A DNA stretch of 64,000 bases from Ectobacillus ponti (GCF_024294785.1 NZ_JANCLT010000003.1:124001-188000); one strand, 5' to 3'. Shown: positions 34,923-43,528, counted from the stretch's first letter. Numbers and translations: made by a program. Notes: generated from the sequence alone by a model not told the origin.

Positions 34923-35966
34923 ATGGCTGTAACGATTAAAGACGTGGCCAGACAGGCAAATGTTGCACCGTCCACGGTATCTCGCGTTATCGCCGACAGC
35001 CCGAGAATCAGTGAAAAAACAAAGAAGCGCGTTCGCCGGATCATGGATGAGCTTGGCTATCATCCGAACATGAATGCCCGCAGCCTGGCGAACCAGACGA
35101 CGCAGGCACTCGGGGTCATTATGCCGAGCTCTGCGAACAAATCGTTTCAGAATCCGTTTTTCCCTGAGGTAATCCGTGGCATCAGCTCCTTTTCACACAT
35201 TAAAGATTATTCTTTATATATGTCAACAGGGGAAACGGAGCAGGAAATCTTTGAAGGCGTTGTCAAGATGGTGCAGGGAAAACGAGTGGACGGCATTGTG
35301 CTGTTGTATTCACGTGTTGATGACCCAGTGACAAAGTATTTAGTGGAACAGGAATTCCCATTTGTATTAATCGGCAAGCCGCATCATATAAGTGAAGACA
35401 TCACGTATATTGATAATGACAACTACTCGGCCGGGAGAGAGGTCACTGAATACCTCATTTCCCTGGGCCACCGGCAAATTGCGTTCATTGGCGGCAGCCC
35501 TGACCTGATGGTAACAAAGGAACGGCTTGCCGGATACCGTGAGGCGCTGAAGCTGGCGGACTTGCCGCTTCCCGACGATTATATCTTTTATATGGAATTT
35601 GATCGGGAAGGCGGCCAGCAGGCGGTTGAGCAGCTGATGTCCATGCCGGAACCGCCGACAGCAATTGTGGTGACAGACGACCTGATGGCGCTCGGCGTGC
35701 TGAGCACGCTGGCCGAAAGCGGGCATATGGTGCCGGATGAGGTATCGGTCGCCAGCTTCAACAATGTTATTTTTTCAGAGCTGGCATCGCCGCCGCTGAC
35801 TTCGGTGGACGTGCGCATTTTCCAGCTTGGCTATGAGGCTGCGAAAAGCCTGATTGAACGGGTGGAGCAGCCGCATTTCGCCCCGAAAAGCATTATCGTG
35901 CCGTACAAAATTGTGAGACGGCAAACCTGCAAGCAAATTGTGAAGGATCAGCTATGCACTTCTTGA
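34923..35966 (+). CDS. mdxR: LacI-family regulator of maltodextrin use (MdxR/MalR-like)
   Basis: A 347-residue regulator. The HTH is VTIKDVARQANVAPSTVSRVIAD, followed by the hinge NMNARSLANQTT. The periplasmic-binding-like sensor has IDNDNYSAGREVTEYLISLGHRQIAFIGG. The ATG at 34923 is preferred because AAAGGA lies nine bases before it. Position between the amylase and maltose phosphorylase genes, and four similar palindromes nearby, make it the likely local regulator responding to maltose or maltodextrin. Confidence 0.88.
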   Translation: MAVTIKDVARQANVAPSTVSRVIADSPRISEKTKKRVRRIMDELGYHPNMNARSLANQTTQALGVIMPSSANKSFQNPFFPEVIRGISSFSHIKDYSLYMSTGETEQEIFEGVVKMVQGKRVDGIVLLYSRVDDPVTKYLVEQEFPFVLIGKPHHISEDITYIDNDNYSAGREVTEYLISLGHRQIAFIGGSPDLMVTKERLAGYREALKLADLPLPDDYIFYMEFDREGGQQAVEQLMSMPEPPTAIVVTDDLMALGVLSTLAESGHMVPDEVSVASFNNVIFSELASPPLTSVDVRIFQLGYEAAKSLIERVEQPHFAPKSIIVPYKIVRRQTCKQIVKDQLCTS

Positions 35967-35976
35967 GCATAGCTGG

Positions 35977-36006
35977 TTTACATAAAAGCGCAACCGATTG
36001 CATTAT
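35977..36006 (+). promoter_or_regulatory. Maltose phosphorylase promoter with internal operator
   Basis: TTTACA (35977-35982), 18 bases, CATTAT (36001-36006). The spacer holds GCAACCGATTGC (35990-36001), one base off the bbmA operator. Both this site and the bbmA site are followed by a TTATCAT sequence, one base further on. Confidence 0.55.
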
Positions 36007-36033
36007 CATATTATGAGAACAGGGTGTGAGAAC

Positions 36034-38331
36034 ATGAAGCGTTTATTTCAAGTGAATGAATGGAAGATTGTTGAGACAGAGCTGCACACAGAAGAATTCC
36101 GCCTCGCGGAAAGCATGACGAGCTTGGGCAACGGCCGTATGGGGATGCGCGGCAACTTTGAAGAGCTGTATTCCGGCGATTTCCATCGCGGCTCCTATAT
36201 CGCGGGGGTGTGGTTCCCGGATAAAACACGTGTGGGCTGGTGGAAAAACGGCTATCCAGACTACTTCGGCAAAGTCATCAACTCAGTGAACTATATCGGC
36301 ATCCGCGTCTTTTTGGATGGCGAGGAAATTGATTTGTACACGGCAAATGTAACAGCATACTACCGCGAACTTGATATGCAGCATGGTGTTTTGACACGCA
36401 GGTTCACAATTGAGCACGGCGGCAGAGAAACAGATGTGGAGGCTGTCCGCTTCCTGTCTGTCGCAGACCCGGAGCTTGCGGTGATCAAGTATACCGTCAC
36501 ACCAAAGAATTACAGCGGCAAAATTAAGTTCGTCCCGTATCTGGACGGCGATGTGCGCAATGAAGACTCCAACTATGATGAGGACTTCTGGACAGAGGTA
36601 AGCAAGGAGGCCGGCGAATACAGCGGCTCCATTGTCATGCGCACGAAGGAGAATCCGTTCGGCACGCCTACATTTGAAGTGGCGGCAGCCATGAAAATTG
36701 CGGTGGACGGCAAGGTTGTCGACCTGGAAGTAAACAATGAGCATGAATACGTGGAAAATGTGATTGATGTGAAGGCGGAAAGCGGCAGCCCGGTGACGCT
36801 GTACAAATACGTGGCTGTCACAACAGACCGCGACTATGCCCGCAATGAGCTGCTTGACAAGGCAGCAGAGGTGCTGGCGCGCAGTGAAGAGAAAGGCTAT
36901 GAAGCGCTGCTTGCCGAGCACCGCCAAGGCTGGCTCTCCCGTTGGGAAATCGCGGATGTGGAAGTCAAGGGTGACGCAGAAGCGCAGCAGGGCATCCGCT
37001 TCAACCTGTTCCAGCTGTTCTCCACGTACTACGGCGAGGACGCGCGTCTCAACATCGGGCCAAAGGGCTTCACAGGCGAAAAGTACGGCGGTGCGACATA
37101 TTGGGATACGGAAGCGTACGCGCTGCCGTTGTACCTCGGCACAGCCAATCCGGAGGTGGCGCGCAACCTGTTGATTTACCGCCACACCCAGCTGCCGGAA
37201 GCGCATATCAATGCCGGCAAGCAAGGCCTGAAGGGCGCCCTGTATCCGATGGTAACCTTCACAGGCATCGAGTGCCATAATGAGTGGGAAATCACCTTTG
37301 AAGAAATTCACCGCAACGGCGCAATTGCTTACGCGGTATACAACTATGTCAACTATACAGGCGACAAGGCTTATCTGCATGAGTATGGCATCGACGTGCT
37401 GACAGGCATCTCCCGCTTCTGGGCGGACCGTGTGCACTACAACAAGAAGAAGGACCAGTACATGATGCACGGTGTCACAGGCCCGAACGAGTATGAAAAT
37501 AACGTCAACAACAACTGGTATACAAACACGATGGCGGCCTGGACGCTGGAGTATACGCTGCAGACCGTGGAACATCTCAAGGCGAACGGGCACAGCGACC
37601 GCGTAGCCGGACTCCATATTACGGAGGAAGAGCTGGCGAAGTGGCGTGAAATTGTGGAGAAGATGTACTATCCATATGACGAAGAGCTGCGTGTGTTCGT
37701 CCAGCACGATACGTTCCTGGATAAGGATTTGCGCACAGTGGACACACTCGCGCCGGAGGACCGTCCATTGAACCAGAAATGGTCCTGGGACAAAATTTTG
37801 CGCAGCTGCTTTATCAAGCAGGCGGACGTCCTGCAGGGCATGTACTTCCTGAACGACCGTTTCACAACGGAAGAGAAGCGCCGCAACTTCGAGTTCTATG
37901 AACCGATGACCGTACATGAGTCCAGCCTGTCCCCATCCGTCCATGCAATTCTCGCGGCGGAGCTCGGGATGGAGGAAAAGGCGTACGAAATGTATAATCG
38001 CACAGCGCGCCTGGATTTGGATAACTACAACAACGATACAGAAGACGGCTTGCACATCACAAGCATGACAGGCGCATGGCTTGGCATTGTCCAAGGCTTT
38101 GCCGGCATGCGCACAGCGAACGAGTCCCTGTCCTTCAGCCCGTTCATTCCGTCTGCCTGGGACAGCTTCTCCTTCAAGATTGTGTACCGCAATCACAACT
38201 TCAAGGTGGATGTCACACAGGAGGCTGTTGCACTGACGCAGTTTGGCGGCAGTGATCTGCAGGTGAAGGTGTATGAGGAGACTGTTACGCTGCCTGAGAA
38301 CGGCACGGTATCGGTGGCATTGCGCAAGTAA
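36034..38331 (+). CDS. mdxK: Maltose phosphorylase (GH65)
   Basis: A 765-residue GH65 protein, typical length. It turns maltose and phosphate into glucose and beta-glucose-1-phosphate. The catalytic Glu is in [18 protein letters not shown]. The (alpha/alpha)6 core has [22 protein letters not shown] and [19 protein letters not shown]. Trehalose or kojibiose phosphorylase are alternatives within GH65, but the mdx context favours maltose. No beta-phosphoglucomutase gene follows, unlike the B. subtilis cluster. The ATG at 36034 has AGGGTGT upstream. Confidence 0.9.
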   Translation: MKRLFQVNEWKIVETELHTEEFRLAESMTSLGNGRMGMRGNFEELYSGDFHRGSYIAGVWFPDKTRVGWWKNGYPDYFGKVINSVNYIGIRVFLDGEEIDLYTANVTAYYRELDMQHGVLTRRFTIEHGGRETDVEAVRFLSVADPELAVIKYTVTPKNYSGKIKFVPYLDGDVRNEDSNYDEDFWTEVSKEAGEYSGSIVMRTKENPFGTPTFEVAAAMKIAVDGKVVDLEVNNEHEYVENVIDVKAESGSPVTLYKYVAVTTDRDYARNELLDKAAEVLARSEEKGYEALLAEHRQGWLSRWEIADVEVKGDAEAQQGIRFNLFQLFSTYYGEDARLNIGPKGFTGEKYGGATYWDTEAYALPLYLGTANPEVARNLLIYRHTQLPEAHINAGKQGLKGALYPMVTFTGIECHNEWEITFEEIHRNGAIAYAVYNYVNYTGDKAYLHEYGIDVLTGISRFWADRVHYNKKKDQYMMHGVTGPNEYENNVNNNWYTNTMAAWTLEYTLQTVEHLKANGHSDRVAGLHITEEELAKWREIVEKMYYPYDEELRVFVQHDTFLDKDLRTVDTLAPEDRPLNQKWSWDKILRSCFIKQADVLQGMYFLNDRFTTEEKRRNFEFYEPMTVHESSLSPSVHAILAAELGMEEKAYEMYNRTARLDLDNYNNDTEDGLHITSMTGAWLGIVQGFAGMRTANESLSFSPFIPSAWDSFSFKIVYRNHNFKVDVTQEAVALTQFGGSDLQVKVYEETVTLPENGTVSVALRK

Positions 38332-38341
38332 GGTTTGGGAG

Positions 38342-38367
38342 AGCGCCGGATGAATCCGGCGCTTTTT
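38342..38367 (+). terminator. Maltose phosphorylase terminator
   Basis: AGCGCCGGAT and ATCCGGCGCT form a tight hairpin followed by T5. Confidence 0.9.
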
Positions 38368-38387
38368 GCTGTGTCGGGAGCCTGTAC

Positions 38388-38675
38388 TTACGAAGCCTTT
38401 TGAATGGCTTGCTTCAGCTCTTGAACATTTTCCTTATTGACTTCGTACAGAATCTCCAAGCCATCTCGCGTCCCTTGCACCAAGCCTGCAGATTTTAATT
38501 TGGAAATATGTTGGCTTGCCGTAGATTGCGGGATATCCAGTGTCGCATGAATGGTTGATACATTCATTTTTTCGTTTTGAAACAGCAGGCTCATAATTTG
38601 CAGTCGTGTCGGGTGCGACAAGACGCGCAATTGATCTGCGACCTCTTCAAATCGCTCCTTTGAAATTGCCAGCAT
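38388..38675 (-). CDS. ArsR-family winged-helix regulator
   Basis: A 95-residue repressor. The HTH reads VSTIHATLDIPQSTASQHISKLKSAGLV, and the N terminus reads RVLSHPTRLQIMSLL. There is no cysteine at all, so it cannot be a classical CxC metal sensor. It may sense something other than metal or only DNA state. ATG at 38675 is chosen over 38681 because GGAGG then has normal spacing. It is monocistronic, with no obvious divergent partner. Confidence 0.85.
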   Translation of the reverse strand: MLAISKERFEEVADQLRVLSHPTRLQIMSLLFQNEKMNVSTIHATLDIPQSTASQHISKLKSAGLVQGTRDGLEILYEVNKENVQELKQAIQKAS

Positions 38676-38812
38676 GTTCATCCCTCCACTTTTTATAGGT
38701 TTATTAGCTCAGGAATATAATATCAAAATAAAATGATTGATTTGTGATTGTTATTTCTTTGTAATGGGACTGTAACGGCATTGGCAAGAGGAATCGCATT
38801 CTTGTTACAGAG

Positions 38813-38843
38813 AAGGGGCATCTGAAATATGCAGATGCCCCTT
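38813..38843. terminator. Terminator downstream of yajQ
   Basis: AAGGGGCATCTG and CAGATGCCCCTT form a 12-bp stem just past the yajQ stop; symmetric enough to work in both directions. Confidence 0.8.
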
Positions 38844-38850
38844 GTATGTA

Positions 38851-39342
38851 TCAGCGGTAATTAATAAATTGCAGTTCGATTGGCAGATCTGCCCCGCGCA
38901 CGGCAGCGATAATCGCCTGCAGGTCGTCGCGGTTCTTGCCTGTTACGCGCACCTGGTCATCCTGCACCTGGCTTTTCACCTTGAGCTTCGTGTCCTTAAT
39001 GATTGTGTTGATTTTCTTCGCCAATTCCTTGTCGATGCCTTGCTTCAGCGTGACGCGCTGGCGTACGGTACCGCCGGATGCGCCTTCCACCTTGCCGTAT
39101 TCCAGGTTCTTAATCGGCACGTTGCGCTTGGCCAGCTTGCTGATCAGCACATCTGCCAGTTGATTCAGCTTGAACTCATCATCGGAAATGAGCACAATTT
39201 CTTCCTTCTCCAGCTTGATGTCGCTTTTGCTTCCCTTAAAGTCATAGCGCGTCCCAATTTCCTTCAGCGCGAGGTTGATTGCGTTTGTCACCTCGGGCAT
39301 TTCCACTTTGGATACAATATCAAAAGAGCTTTCCTTTGACAT
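38851..39342 (-). CDS. yajQ: YajQ-family nucleotide-binding protein
   Basis: A 163-residue UPF0234/YajQ protein of two RRM-like ferredoxin folds. Blocks are [32 protein letters not shown] and [24 protein letters not shown]. Some members bind cyclic di-GMP or GTP; the role in Bacillus is unclear. GGAGGTGG lies close before the ATG at 39342. It is divergent from cvfB. Confidence 0.93.
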   Translation of the reverse strand: MSKESSFDIVSKVEMPEVTNAINLALKEIGTRYDFKGSKSDIKLEKEEIVLISDDEFKLNQLADVLISKLAKRNVPIKNLEYGKVEGASGGTVRQRVTLKQGIDKELAKKINTIIKDTKLKVKSQVQDDQVRVTGKNRDDLQAIIAAVRGADLPIELQFINYR

Positions 39343-39419
39343 ACATTCCACCTCCAAAAAACAATGTCTATTCCTATTATATTAAAACTTGGCAAAATGG
39401 ACAAATATGGACAGGAACA

Positions 39420-39428
39420 TGCTATAAT
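39420..39428 (+). promoter_or_regulatory. cvfB promoter element
   Basis: An extended -10, TGC-TATAAT, 57 bases before the start. TGGACA lies 19 bases before the -10. Confidence 0.5.
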
Positions 39429-39484
39429 GGAGAGCATTGCTTGGATACACTAAAGATATCTTTTACATAGAGAGGGTTTACGAA

Positions 39485-40357
39485 ATGACATTACAGCTTG
39501 GAACAATTGAACAGGTGCGCGTGCTGCGCCAGACGGACATCGGCTATATGGTTGGAACAGAGGAAGAGGAAGTGCTGCTGCACAATAATGAAGTGGCAGG
39601 GGAAATTGAGGTGGATGACGAGATTGACGTGTTCATCTATTCTGATAATCAGAACCGGATTACGGCTACCATGAAAACACCGGCAATCACGACAGAGGAC
39701 TTCGGCTGGGTGAGCGTGGTCTCTGTGATGAAAAATCTCGGCGTATTTGTAAACATCGGCATTGCGAAGGACATTCTCGTGCCGGAGGATGAGCTGCCGG
39801 GCTTCTACGGTGTGTGGCCGGAGGAAGGGGACGAGCTGTACTGCATCCTGAAAGCGACGCGGAATGATCGCCTCATTGCGAAGCTGGCGCGCCAGGAGGA
39901 TATGGAGGAGCTGGCGGTGGATGCGACAGAGTCCATGTTCAATAAAAACGTGGCCGGCCGCGTGTACCGCTCACTGCGGGTGGGCTCCTTCATCCTGACA
40001 GATGAGCACTTCCTTGGCTTTGTCCATGAGTCGGAGCGCCGGGAAGAGCCGCGCCTGGGCCAGCGCGTGGAGGGCCGCATCATTGCGGTGAAGGAAGACG
40101 GCACGATCAACGTGTCACTCCTGCCGCGCAAGCAGGAGGGCATGGAAGAGGATGCCGAGCGCATTTACGAGTATATGGAAGGCCGCGGCGGCGCGATGCC
40201 GTTTGGCGATAAGACGGGCGCTGAGGATATTAAGGAACGCTTTAACATGAGCAAGGGAGCCTTCAAGCGGGCGCTTGGCAAGCTGATGAAGGACGGCAAG
40301 GTGTATCAAGAGGAAGGCTGGACATATTTTGTGCGTGAGGAGAAGGCTTCTGAGTAA
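39485..40357 (+). CDS. cvfB: S1-domain RNA-binding protein CvfB/YitL
   Basis: A 290-residue protein. It has three S1-like modules (about residues 1-60, 65-130 and 140-215) and a C-terminal winged helix (AEDIKERFNMSKGAFKRALGKLMKDGKVYQ). The second S1 contains GVFVNIGIAKDILVP. CvfB binds RNA and affects virulence-factor expression in staphylococci; YitL is the Bacillus counterpart. AGAGGG precedes the ATG. Confidence 0.93.
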   Translation: MTLQLGTIEQVRVLRQTDIGYMVGTEEEEVLLHNNEVAGEIEVDDEIDVFIYSDNQNRITATMKTPAITTEDFGWVSVVSVMKNLGVFVNIGIAKDILVPEDELPGFYGVWPEEGDELYCILKATRNDRLIAKLARQEDMEELAVDATESMFNKNVAGRVYRSLRVGSFILTDEHFLGFVHESERREEPRLGQRVEGRIIAVKEDGTINVSLLPRKQEGMEEDAERIYEYMEGRGGAMPFGDKTGAEDIKERFNMSKGAFKRALGKLMKDGKVYQEEGWTYFVREEKASE

Positions 40358-40380
40358 TCAGAGGCTTTTTTTTGCGGTGT

Positions 40381-40560
40381 GAAACAATTGTGTGCGGGAT
40401 GGAACAAAAGAAGCGGAAGTGAAAGAGATTGCTTCGGGGGCTTTGGTGTAATTGGAACAATCTTCCTGAAAAATGAAACAATCTTTTTAAGAAATGGAAC
40501 AATGTTTTCAAAAAGTGAAACAATCCTCTTTAAAAATGAAACAATTCTCTCCAACGCATA
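40381..40560 (+). repeat. 21-bp tandem repeat downstream of cvfB
   Basis: From 40456 on, units starting GRAACAAT recur every 21 bases (five clear copies). Degenerate units extend upstream to 40381. The period is a multiple of three, so frames on both strands read as heptads (GTIFLKN/ETIFLRN on plus, RIVSFLK/RIVSLFE on minus). No ribosome site supports translation of either. Confidence 0.7.
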
Positions 40561-40582
40561 TCTCAGACAGTCTAAAAATGAG

Positions 40583-40611
40583 GAAAACAGGCAGGATTCC
40601 TGCCTGTTTTC
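40583..40611. terminator. Hairpin terminator beside the 43-residue gene
   Basis: AAAACAGGCAGG and CCTGCCTGTTTT form a perfect stem between the tandem repeat and the stop of the small gene. Confidence 0.8.
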
Positions 40612-40743
40612 TTAACGATGGTCTGTTTTCTTGGAGTAATCGTGCTTGCCTGCCTGATAATTTGCTTGCTCCTGCTGGTTTTTCAGCATACGTTCGGCAT
40701 TATGGTCCTGTTTCTTCTTGTCGTTATCGCTTGTTTTTGGCAT
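40612..40743 (-). CDS. 43-residue hydrophilic protein, DUF3941-like
   Basis: The sequence opens MPKTSDNDKKKQDHNAERML and ends YSKKTDHR. It is highly charged with no hydrophobic core, like the short DUF3941 proteins of Bacillus. GGAGG lies eight bases before the ATG, and a strong terminator follows. Function unknown; such proteins are often sporulation-associated, which is only a guess here. Confidence 0.75.
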   Translation of the reverse strand: MPKTSDNDKKKQDHNAERMLKNQQEQANYQAGKHDYSKKTDHR

Positions 40744-40764
40744 GATCGTATCCTCCTTCATGAA

Positions 40765-40825
40765 ATGTGGGGCGGCCGGAGCCTCCCTTCGGTGGGCTGA
40801 ACAGCCGGCTCCGCTTTTCTATGTT
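40765..40825 (+). repeat. Interspersed repeat element, copy B (partial)
   Basis: Only the 3' part of the element is present: GGAGCCTCCCTTCGGTGGGC followed by CAGCCGGCTCCGCTTTTCTA. The covarying hairpin is missing. Same orientation as the other copies. Confidence 0.65.
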
Positions 40826-40886
40826 TATCGTCCCCGTTTCCGCACAGACTATGTGTAATACATCTTGAGGAAGGCGGGTGGCGGGA

Positions 40887-41747
40887 TTGCGTCTACCAAA
40901 GTTGAATCCGGCAGAGCTGAGCAAGAAGATTGCCATTGTAGCGCTTGGGGGTGTGCTGAATGCCATTGGCATGAACCTGTTTCTGACCCCGGCCAACATC
41001 TACGCCAGCGGCTTTGCCGGGCTGTCGCAGCTGCTGTCGCATGTGATTGAAGATTACACGCCCTTCTTTGTTTCCACCGGGACGCTCTACATCTTATTTA
41101 ATATCCCCGTGATCATTTTGGCCTGGCGCATGGTCGGCAAGGATTTCACCATCTTCAGCTTCATCAGTGTTGCCTTTATGACGCTGTTTTTGGAGCTTGT
41201 GCCCATTTATCGGATGTCGCATGATATCATTCTGAACGCGGTGTTCGGCGCGGTTGTCTCTGCATTTGGAACGGGGTTAACGCTGAAATGGGGAGCTTCC
41301 ACCGGCGGCATGGACATCGTGGTGCTTATTCTGTCCCGGATAAAAGGAAAACCGCTCGGCACCTATTTTTTTGTATTTAACTCCCTGATTATCCTTGCAG
41401 CAGGAATTCTGTATGGCGGAGAAAAGGCATTATACACGCTGGTGGCTTTGTACGTATCCTCGCGTGTTATTGATGCCATCCATACAAGACACGTGAAAAT
41501 TACTGCTTTTATTGTGACGAAAAAGGGGCCGGAAGTGCGAAAGGCCATTCATCAATGCCTCGTGCGCGGCATCACCACCTTGTCGGCAAAAGGGGGATTT
41601 ACGGATGAGGTGAAGGACGTGCTGATGATTGTTATCACACGGTATGAGCTGTACCAGCTGAAGCGCGTGCTTACCGAGGTGGATTCGAGTGCGTTTGTGA
41701 ACGTGCTGCATACGGAAGAAGTGATGGGGCTGTTTCGTAAGGATTGA
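40887..41747 (+). CDS. YitT-family membrane protein (DUF161 + DUF2179)
   Basis: A 286-residue protein. Five to six helices span residues 10-185 (IAIVALGGVLNAIGMNLFLTPANIYASG; TGGMDIVVLIL). A cytoplasmic DUF2179 domain follows (VKITAFIVTKKGPEVRKAI, GGFTDEVKDVLMIVITRYEL). TTG at 40887 gives the best spacing to AGGAAGG; GTG at 40878 is nearly on top of it. Function unknown. The yit-like order with the HAD phosphatase resembles B. subtilis. Confidence 0.85.
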   Translation: MRLPKLNPAELSKKIAIVALGGVLNAIGMNLFLTPANIYASGFAGLSQLLSHVIEDYTPFFVSTGTLYILFNIPVIILAWRMVGKDFTIFSFISVAFMTLFLELVPIYRMSHDIILNAVFGAVVSAFGTGLTLKWGASTGGMDIVVLILSRIKGKPLGTYFFVFNSLIILAAGILYGGEKALYTLVALYVSSRVIDAIHTRHVKITAFIVTKKGPEVRKAIHQCLVRGITTLSAKGGFTDEVKDVLMIVITRYELYQLKRVLTEVDSSAFVNVLHTEEVMGLFRKD

Positions 41748-41754
41748 TTGGAAG

Positions 41755-41785
41755 AAAGCCGTCTCCAAAGCCTGGAGGCGGCTCT
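41755..41785. terminator. Hairpin between yitT-like gene and P450 gene
   Basis: AGCCGTCTCCA and TGGAGGCGGCT pair with one G-U. It lies between convergent genes. Confidence 0.7.
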
Positions 41786-43039
41786 TCATTGTGCGGTCAT
41801 CTTCACCTGCTGCAGAATCAGGCCGTCCCGCGGCACTGTCGGCATCCGGCTCAGACTGAAGCCAGTATTCTGCGGGCTAACAGCATAAGTGATGTGATGG
41901 AGCAGTACAGTAAAAGCTGCCCGCAGCAGCTCCATCGTCGCCTGTTCTCCGGCGCAGCGGTGCCCGAGCGCCTCACCGCCGCCGTGGGGAATGAATGCGA
42001 ATATGCCGCCATGCCAATCCTGAAACCGTTCCGGCCGAAAGACATCAGGCTCTTCCCAAAGGCGGGGATCACGGTTTGTCCCATAAATATCGAGAAGGGT
42101 GCGGGTTCCTTTCGGAAAGGTGTAAGTGCGCCAAACAAAGGACCGGTGCACTTTTGCCCCGATAAAAGGACCGAATGGATAAAAGCGCCGCACCTCCTGG
42201 ATGAACCAGTCGATGGACATGCCGCCGCCGAGCAGCTGCTCCCGGCAGCGCGGATGCTCATGCAGGGCCAGCGCCCCGAAGGCGACATAGATGGCAGCGG
42301 ATGTAACCGTATGTAAAAAATTGTTCAGCTCGGCAGCGGCAATACGGCTGTCCAACAGCTTCCCATCCAAATCGCGGTGCCGGGCAATGCGGGCCAGAGC
42401 CAGCTCTTCATCAGTCTGCAGCTCACCGGACCGGACCTGCTTCACAAGGGAGACCAGCCAGCGATCCACTTTCCTGCGCGACCGCTTTCCTTCCCGGTAG
42501 CGGGGACCCGCAAAAGCACCTAACGCAGCCACAAGATCGCTGAAGGCTTCGGCCATGTCCGCCACATCCTGAAGCGGCACGCCGGTCCAGCGGCAGGCCA
42601 CCCGGTAAAAAATTTTACGCGCTTCTGTAAACAGCACGATCTGCTCCTGCTGCTCCCAGGAAGACACAGTCCCCAGCCATTCCTCCCGGGCAATGTCTGA
42701 AAGCCGCTGCAGGTGCCCTGCATCCACGAGTGAAAGAAGCAACTGCTTGCGGTGCCGGTGTGCCGCGCTGTCCAGTGTTTGTACGGTGTGTTCCCCGACC
42801 ATTGTTTTTTGCAGGCGCTTTGGAATGGCCCCCTTTCGCTGAAACTTGTCATCGTCATAGAACAGCCGGGCCGCTTCCTCGCCGCTCATGCAAATCACTT
42901 TTATGCCCAGAAAGCGTGTTTGAAACACATCTGTCCCATAGCGCCGGCAGCGGCTGGAGATGAACAGATAGCCTTCCCGCAGCAGATCCAAAGTATGGTC
43001 AAAGCCCTTGTCGCGGGGCATCGGCCGCATGTTTTCCAT
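41786..43039 (-). CDS. Cytochrome P450 of the CYP152 (fatty-acid peroxygenase) type
   Basis: A 417-residue soluble P450 with no reductase domain. The haem ligand is Cys362 in FIPHGGGEALGHRCAGE, and the ExxR-like block reads EVRRFYPFGPF. Length, RRFYPFGPF, ALALHEHP and GHRC closely resemble CYP152A enzymes such as YbdT/CypC and OleT. These use H2O2 to hydroxylate or decarboxylate fatty acids. The I-helix positions that bind the substrate carboxylate (Arg242-Pro243 in P450BSbeta) are here His243-Thr244, so activity may differ. AGGAGGG precedes the ATG. Confidence 0.85.
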   Translation of the reverse strand: MENMRPMPRDKGFDHTLDLLREGYLFISSRCRRYGTDVFQTRFLGIKVICMSGEEAARLFYDDDKFQRKGAIPKRLQKTMVGEHTVQTLDSAAHRHRKQLLLSLVDAGHLQRLSDIAREEWLGTVSSWEQQEQIVLFTEARKIFYRVACRWTGVPLQDVADMAEAFSDLVAALGAFAGPRYREGKRSRRKVDRWLVSLVKQVRSGELQTDEELALARIARHRDLDGKLLDSRIAAAELNNFLHTVTSAAIYVAFGALALHEHPRCREQLLGGGMSIDWFIQEVRRFYPFGPFIGAKVHRSFVWRTYTFPKGTRTLLDIYGTNRDPRLWEEPDVFRPERFQDWHGGIFAFIPHGGGEALGHRCAGEQATMELLRAAFTVLLHHITYAVSPQNTGFSLSRMPTVPRDGLILQQVKMTAQ

Positions 43040-43063
43040 CCTTGCACCCTCCTGTTTGCGGAA

Positions 43064-43094
43064 AAAGAGGCTGGCATGTGCCAGCCTCTTCCTG
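43064..43094 (-). terminator. Terminator after the DUF3813-like gene
   Basis: AAGAGGCTGGCA and TGCCAGCCTCTT form a 12-bp stem with T-rich flanks. Confidence 0.8.
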
Positions 43095-43096
43095 CG

Positions 43097-43291
43097 TTAC
43101 TGATTTTGGGACATATTTTGCAGCTGATCCTGCATCTCACGCAGCTGAATTTTCTCCGCGCTTGTAGAATGTACATATGCGGAAGAAAGCGCGTTTTTTG
43201 CCTTCTCGACCAATTCAGACTGCTCGGATGTGCTGCATTGCACCGCCTGCGACACCATATCTCTTGCTTGCTGGAATAATAGGTTGCCCAT
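43097..43291 (-). CDS. 64-residue DUF3813-like protein
   Basis: It begins MGNLLFQQARDMVSQAVQ and is almost wholly helical and amphipathic, with a Gln/Asn-rich tail. This fits the small DUF3813 family found beside the YitU-type phosphatase gene in Bacillus. The ATG overlaps the stop of the preceding 48-residue gene (TAATG). GGAGG lies seven bases upstream. Function unknown. Confidence 0.75.
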   Translation of the reverse strand: MGNLLFQQARDMVSQAVQCSTSEQSELVEKAKNALSSAYVHSTSAEKIQLREMQDQLQNMSQNQ

Positions 43292-43437
43292 TATATACCT
43301 CCAAGTGGCGAGTTGTTGCGCTCTTTCTGTGCCTCTGCTTCGGCTAAAGTCATACGATAAGGGAATCGTGCATCATGAAGCGATACAGAATCGCTGCCTT
43401 GCTGGATCAGACGCTTGGATCGGTTCTTCTTACCCAT
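43291..43437 (-). CDS. 48-residue basic protein coupled to the DUF3813-like gene
   Basis: Opens MGKKNRSKRLIQQGSDSV, with a basic head, then LHDARFPYRMTLAEAEAQ. It is placed directly before the DUF3813-like gene with a one-base overlap, so the two form a mini-operon. The ATG at 43437 has AGGGGGA nine bases before it; one at 43443 is too close. I do not recognise a named family. Confidence 0.65.
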   Translation of the reverse strand: MGKKNRSKRLIQQGSDSVSLHDARFPYRMTLAEAEAQKERNNSPLGGI

Positions 43438-43528
43438 TGTCATATTCCCCCTTTAGGTCTGCAGAACTGACACTTGCGGTGTCCTCTATAGTATGTACAG
43501 CAGGGGGGAAAGTATAGATGGAAAGGCG

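Noticed and set aside
36283-38196. 637-residue reading frame on the minus strand
   Set aside because: It lies fully inside the maltose phosphorylase gene, has no ribosome site and reads as low-similarity His/Val/Ile-rich protein. It is the mirror frame of a strongly biased coding strand.
40306-40554. Amphipathic heptad peptide (RIVSFLK repeats) as a toxin or lysin-like peptide
   Set aside because: No ribosome site before its start, it runs through the cvfB terminator region, and the repeat explains the periodicity.
40456-40560. Possible CRISPR array
   Set aside because: The units are directly adjacent with a 21-base period and there are no unique spacers; no cas genes in the window.
40618-40800. 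60-residue hydrophobic membrane protein on the plus strand
   Set aside because: Antisense to the DUF3941-like gene, without ribosome site, and its tail reads into the interspersed repeat.
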